Source: Amorphophallus konjac
Lineage: Eukaryota; Streptophyta; Magnoliopsida; Alismatales; Araceae
NCBI GenBank assembly: GCA_022559845.1
Contig: CM040126.1
Span: 122,240,886-122,304,885, forward strand
DNA: 64,000 nt
Direction of reading: 5' to 3'
The position numbers and the translations under genes were made by a program. The notes beneath the pieces were generated by a model. The model saw only the letters and a program-made list of their open reading frames with translations. It was not told where the DNA came from and searched no databases. This document shows, piece after piece, positions 59,021 to 64,000 of this stretch (the stretch's first letter is position 1; each line of letters opens with the position of its first letter).

Positions 59021-59308
59021 GGGTTCGTGATCCGAGGCAAGGAACCGGATGGAAGAATCTGCCACGTGGTTAGTCACAACGCCGAGATGCTGACACGTGG
59101 CTAAGGCATTCCAAAATTCTCTTGGCGGGAGTGCTCCCTCCATGCGCCCAATGTGTGAGCTCGTGGGTCCCAGATCTGAAGCCATATAAGAAGGCCTTCT
59201 CTGCGATCAAAGTAGAAGACAAGAGTAGAGAGAAGAAGGATCTGAGGAGAAACAAAGAGTAGAATAAAAGCAGAGCTGAATGGAAAAAGAAAGAGAGAGA
59301 CAAGAAGG
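59021..59308 (+). mobile_element. Probable promoter part of F 3' LTR, absent from its 5' LTR
   Basis: Follows the shared LTR without a visible junction. Holds two CACGTGG (G-box-like) words at 59063 and 59093, a TATA-like CCATATAAGAAGG at 59182-59194 and a purine-rich stretch. It ends at 59308 where G starts. I infer it is LTR sequence deleted from the 5' LTR of F between two copies of GCATTTGCTGGACGA. It could instead be a piece of another element. Confidence 0.5.
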
Positions 59309-60129
59309 TGTAACACCCGAGAATTTTAAAATAGAAATATATAAAAAAAATTAATCATTGAACTCATATTCTAATTCTATTGGATTAACCATTTAAAACA
59401 TTTAATTACCTATAGATGCTTTAGAAGATGCCAAATTATATTTTGGAAATGCAAATTTATATTTTTAATCACTTAGGAAATTAATATTACACTATTCCAA
59501 AGAAATAGGAAATAGGTTATATAGATAGTGTTTTAAAGGTTAAACGTCACTTTTACAAGATGCCAATTCATATTTTAATAATTTAGAAATTTTCATATTT
59601 CAACTTTTACATTATATAATTATTTTGAAGAAATAAGGGTATATAGATGAAGTGTTAAAGGATAAACATAATTTAGAAAGTGAGAAAGGATATATAGATA
59701 ATTTTAGTTAGTGTAGAGTGAATACAAAAAAAAACCTCCATTCAAAATAACGACATATGCTAAGTCGTTATTTCCTAAACATGAATAGTGACGTGAATAG
59801 TACCACTTTTTATTTAAAAAGAAATTTTCAAAAAAAATTATATGTAAAAATAGAGAAAAATGTAAGGGTCTCACCCCTGAAATTTTACAAACAAATTCCC
59901 TCAATTTTTAAAGATAAAAATCTCTGAAGTTAATATAGAAATCTTAACTTATGAAATACGTAACCTACTCATCTCAATAAAATCCTAGGCTTTAGTTAAA
60001 GAATTAAACTATAGGGGGACTAGAATACAAATGTGCAAAACAACTTTAAACACAATGCCCCATGATGTTACGTAAGTGGATGTGGATGTGCCATGATGTT
60101 ACGTAAGTGGATGTGGACATTGTCCACCC

Positions 60130-62705
60130 TCGGAATTGACGCCCCTAATTAGGGCGTCATTTTACTAATTGACGCCCCTTATAGAGGCGTCCTATTACTT
60201 AAGTGAAAATGATGCCCCAACGCAAGGGCGTCGTTTTAACAATTGACGCCATGTTTCTAGGCGTCTTTTTTTTAAGTACGGTTATGGCGTGGGCGATTCT
60301 AATCCTCTAACAAATGACGCCCCCTTTAAGGGCGTCATTATTGAAAATAACGCCCCTGTAAGGGGCGTCATTAAAAGGACGCCCCTACACAAGGCGTCAT
60401 TTATAAAATACACGACCACGATACGTGCATCAATTACACACGGTTGAGACATAAACAGCTCATTAGAGCTGGCAATAATAGCACCGAACAACTCTTTCGA
60501 GCTGGCAGAGACAAATCCCACTCAGCCTGACTCATGAGGCATTATCTAATGCCTTGTGATTTCCTATATCTAATGGCATACGTCGCACTGTGAGGAGGCT
60601 ACTGCTGTGCTGCGCTGCAGAAGTTCTTCCTCCCCTGCTGCTGAGATCCTGCTGTAGATCTTAACCCGGTATCACACGTCAAAGGTAGGTGTTCTCAAAT
60701 CCTTGCCTAACCAGTAGCTAAATAGGTTTAATTGCATGCTTAGAGTCCGTTTAACTCATCAACCATGCTATAAATCATGTATATACCATGTTATTTTAAT
60801 AGCCTGTCACATATTACTGTGATCTTTATGATTTTGAACTTAGTTTGTTAGCATGATTTTCATGAGTTTTTAATCATATTTTATCACACTATTTACAGTA
60901 TTAATAACCATATTTTTCAGTCTTGTTAACAATAGCGCCCGTGACAAGGGCGTCATTTTAAAAATTGAAGACTGTGGACATAGTCGTCAATTAATTAACG
61001 ACATGCCTCATGTCGTCAATTTGATTTCTAGAATTTTGAGTAATGGATAATTCAACACATTCAAAAATCCATAACTATCAAACTAAAGCCTAAATTTGTG
61101 CATGAACATGTTTCTGGAATCCTGACATTTTTCTGGACATATTCGTATAATTACTTCCTGATTTAGAATATTTTTATACGGATGAATAGTGCATGAATAG
61201 TATATGAATAGTGAAATATTTTGATAAATGACGCCCCTGACCAGGGCGTCAATTATCAAATTAAAGACTATCAGAACAGTCGTCAATTAAATGGACCCAT
61301 GACACATGTCGTCAATTTAATTTCTTGATTTTGAGTAATTGAAAATTCAATACATTCAAAAATTCATGCCAATTAAACTAAATCACTAAAATTTTGCATG
61401 ATCATGTTTCTGGAATCCTGACATTTTTCTCGACATATTGGTATAATTACTTCTTGATTTAGAATATTTTTTTTTACTGATGAATAGTATGGGAATAGTG
61501 AACCACGGTAAATGACGCCCCTGACCAGGACGTCCATTACTAAATTGACGACTGTGAAAATAGTCGTCAATTTTCAAATTGAAAACACGAAGAATATTTT
61601 ATTTTTTTACTGGTGAATAGTGAAGCAGGGTAAATGACGCCCCTGCCCAGGGCGTCAATTACCAAATTAAAGACTATGCAATAGTCGTCAATTATAAAAT
61701 TGAAGACATGACCCATGTCATCAATTTTATTTCTGAAATTTTAAGTAATTGATAAATTACCATTATATGTAAATGACGCCCCTGACCAGGGCGTCAATTT
61801 ATAAATTGAAGACTACAGAAATAGTGAAATAATTTGTAATTTGACGCCCCTGACCAGGGCGTCAATTACAAAAAGGACGACTGTCAAAACAGTCGTCCAT
61901 TATATAACGACAGTACCTATGTCGTTAATTCAATTTTTTAGAAATCAGTAAATCAAAACATTCAAAAACCTATAACTAATAAACCGGATCATGAAAATTT
62001 TGACTTAACATATTTCTGTGACCTTGAGATTTTTCTCTGCATGTCCATGTCTTCGATTCCTGATTTACTGGAAGAATTAAAAATGAATAGTGTTTAAATA
62101 GTAAACTGTGACTCATAATGTAGAGCCACCATGTTCAGACAATTATAACATTTTTAACCTGATCACGAAACTCCTGCATGAACATGGTTCTGTAACCCTC
62201 ATATGTTTCTCTATTTAACCATCTACTTAATTCCTGATTTATTGAAAGTACTAAAAATAAATAGTGTTTAAATAGTGTTTTGAGTCACGAAATGTACCTT
62301 CCCGACGTAAATCATCCCAATTTATTAAATATCAAAATCCAACAATTTCGCATGAGCATGATTCTGAACTCCTGAGAATGTCCTGTACCTGTCCATATCC
62401 TTACTTTCTATTTTTGAGAAATTTTTACCGTATGAATAGTGTATAAAAGTCACTATTTCAATGAATAGTATCACTTCTCCAAATAAAAGAATTTTTTTGA
62501 TATAGACACGTAGATAGGTAGAGAAAAATATAAGGAATCTAACGGTATGCTCATGCATTAGATTAGGTATCATGATTCACATTTATTAAATTTTTCACAG
62601 GGATGGTTAATATACTAAACGATTAATATATACATAAACTTAGAAATGACGACTGTTTTAATAGTCGTCATTCACAAAAATGACGACCCAACGAAGGGCG
62701 TTATT
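60130..62705 (+). repeat. Hairpin array in LTR of G
   Basis: At least 15 palindromes of type GACGCCCC-(4 to 6)-GGGGCGTC, for example at 60138, 60171, 60211, 60245, 60316, 60350, 60378, 60933, 61230, 61513, 61636, 61778 and 61844. Two other types, GACTGT..ATAGTCGTC and GACATG..CATGTCGTC, follow many of them. Stems are often perfect over 7-8 bp. Confidence 0.9.
60925..62570 (+). repeat. About 300 bp higher-order repeat in LTR of G
   Basis: A module of three hairpins, then 'aattcaatacattcaaaaa' and 'catgatcatgtttctggaatcctga', then 'gaatagtg', recurs from about 60930, 61228 and 61509, with more diverged tails at 61940, 62130 and 62320. Hairpin order within a unit is kept. Confidence 0.8.
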
Positions 62706-62800
62706 TTGTGTGAATAGTGTAAATGAATAGTAAGTGAATAGTAATAAATAGTAAGTGAATAGTAATGAATAGTATTCGTAAATAGTAAACGGGCATAATT
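62700..62800 (+). repeat. GAATAGT short repeat in LTR of G
   Basis: About nine copies of (A/T)GAATAGTA(A) within 100 bases. The same word is scattered through the 300 bp units (61180-61210, 61480-61500). Confidence 0.8.
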
Positions 62801-63647
62801 GCATAATAGCTCTTATAGGATGTTCTAACTTTTGTTTAACCTTACTATAGAGTTATCTAGAGTTTTTTTTTAGGAAGAAGTATATAAATTGATAATTTTC
62901 CCTCATTTCTATCGTGGTTTGTACAGACGCAACCCTAAGTCATTTTCTTGCATATTATGAGTCCTTGAATTCCATTCCATAAAAATCTACCTTGTATATC
63001 CTACTAAGGCAACCCTTGAAACTCCATATTGGCTATAAATGAGAGTGGATGTCAAAGGTAATACATGAAATGATGTGCATATAGGGCCCGGTCTGGTCCT
63101 GGGAGGAGCACCCGAAAGTACTTGTGCCCATGGGAGTTTATTGACCACTGTGTTTAGCATTGCACCGGAGTACTTACTTGACTTGAGACACTCCACCCTA
63201 CTCTCTCTTTACTCACTCAACTTGACTTGCGTGGCCCGGACGGGCAATACTTGACTTGTGGCCCGAGAAAGGGTGAAATACTTGCTTGATTGAAATAGCC
63301 AGTTCTACTGATACGTACTTAACTTTACTTGCTTGAATTAAATTTTACTTGCTCGTACTTGAGATATACTTGTACATTAGTACATACTCGCACTTGAATT
63401 CGTAATCGTACATGAATCCCTACTAGACCCGAAGTGGCATTTACATCTATAATTTTTGAAATAGTGCTTGTCAAATACTTGAAATCTTGATATACTCTCT
63501 GTATACAGCTCTTGATCTCTTATTGTTCATCATGTATAGATATACTTGCATACCCGATTTTTTTATACGTACATCATGCATAGCCATACTGATAATACAT
63601 GTAAATTGTAATTCACGTAAAGATTGCTCGAATTTGAGATGTAATTC

Positions 63648-63691
63648 CTACTGAGCGATTCGCTCATCCAGTTGCTTCCTAAAATTTTTAG
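63648..63691 (+). promoter_or_regulatory. CTACTGAG hairpin/splice-like module in LTR of G
   Basis: CTACTGAGCGA with a 7 bp inverted arm TCGCTCA, a T-rich stretch and TTTTTAG/GTGATT. Same layout as in A, C, D and H. Confidence 0.6.
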
Positions 63692-64000
63692 GTGATTCGG
63701 ATAGCGACAAGAATGGGGTTGACACCGAGTGAAGAGTGCTAGAACGCCAGTCACCTATCATTAGCTAGTCACGTCCTTGAATTTTATTTGAGTCCTACTT
63801 TGTATTCCAGTATGTCAGTTGAATTGTCCGAACCATGTTAAGGCACTTAGCCTAGTGTTGTCTTTTAAAATTCAAAATTTGTCATAGACTATCTTTAATT
63901 CCTTTGGTTAATAAAATAAATATCACTTGGATTATTGGAAATTATTAGATTGTATTAGTCTTTTGCGCACTCCGAAATTATGTATATCAAAAAATTTATC

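Larger units (their letters stand above)
41098..59308 (+). mobile_element. Element F: non-autonomous Sirevirus-like Ty1-copia element
   Basis: 5' LTR 41098-43205, primer site 43208-43219, gag 43419-46219, long non-coding 3' part with several polypurine tracts (46220-48951), and 3' LTR from 48952, interrupted by H (49469-58148) and cut by G at 59309. No protease, integrase, RT or RNase H is present. Without H it is about 9.5 kb. Sirevirus-like call is from multiple polypurine tracts, LTR length, LTR motifs and gag type. Preceding bases ACTGT (41093-41097) would be its target site, but the far flank is lost. Confidence 0.88.
59309..64000 (+). mobile_element. Element G: LTR of a Ty3-gypsy element, runs off window
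   Basis: Starts TGTAACACCCGAG, a usual gypsy LTR start, inside the 3' LTR of F. GAAGG (59304-59308) is its likely target copy. It is at least 4.69 kb and no LTR end is seen. Contents: two or three diverged ~130 bp repeats with 'ggttatatagatag' (59430-59700), hairpin array (60130-62700), GAATAGT repeats (62700-62800), CTACTGAG module (63648-63691). No coding frame. Plus orientation from the start motif and the module. Confidence 0.75.

Noticed and set aside
60130..62705. MITE or foldback transposon cluster
   Set aside because: Palindromes are only about 20 bp, have no target duplications and lie within one LTR as a higher-order repeat.

Overview
The window is intergenic heterochromatin of a large-genome plant. 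It is built entirely from LTR retrotransposons inserted into one another, and I find no host gene, tRNA or rRNA. Evidence for a plant: Ty3-gypsy chromovirus (Tekay/Del-like) gag-pol with a chromodomain, Tat/Ogre-like gag, Sirevirus-like Ty1-copia LTRs with a run of polypurine tracts, and primer sites complementary to plant initiator-Met tRNA (TGGTATCAGAGC). The species cannot be told from the sequence. I label the elements A to H. || Nesting. A (minus strand, non-autonomous gypsy) is the oldest layer: its 3' LTR and some internal sequence lie at 1-1786, and the rest at 38549-41097. Into A jumped B (1787-38548, minus), a giant pol-less Tat/Ogre-like element with about 5.0 kb LTRs at 1787-6764 and 33535-38548. 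Into B jumped C (20528-32851, minus, TSD TTCGG), the only element here with a full but decayed gag-pol, and a Sirevirus-like element now reduced to solo LTR E (16175-18884, TSD CGTTT). Into the 3' LTR of C jumped an element now reduced to solo LTR D (22954-26272, TSD ACATA). The 5' LTR of A is cut at 41097 by F (41098-59308, plus), a pol-less Sirevirus-like element. The 3' LTR of F holds H (49469-58148, minus, TSD GAAAG, nearly identical LTRs, a relative of A) and is then cut at 59309 by G, a gypsy LTR on the plus strand that runs off the window. || Coding content is remnant. C carries gag, protease, RT, RNase H, integrase and chromodomain in one frame, broken by many stops and at least two frameshifts. 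B carries an upstream ORF (interrupted by C) and two tandem gag copies, with no pol. F carries a long coiled-coil gag with a series of zinc knuckles and no pol. H carries only a gag head and zinc knuckle. B, F and H could have moved only with proteins supplied in trans. || Non-coding structure is the most striking part. All five gypsy LTR families (A, C, D, G, H) carry arrays of short imperfect palindromes with the same layout but family-specific stems. All five also carry, nearer the 3' end of the LTR, a small module: CTACTGAG hairpin, pyrimidine tract, then AG/GTGA. The 3' region of B holds a cascade of tandem arrays (118, 49, 80 and 80 bp units) that share a GCCAAGG core. The LTR of F holds about 35 copies of a GGTCGGTGCA-like word. 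In G, three hairpin types recur in fixed order within a roughly 300 bp repeat. A 1,279 bp tandem duplication spans the B/C junction.
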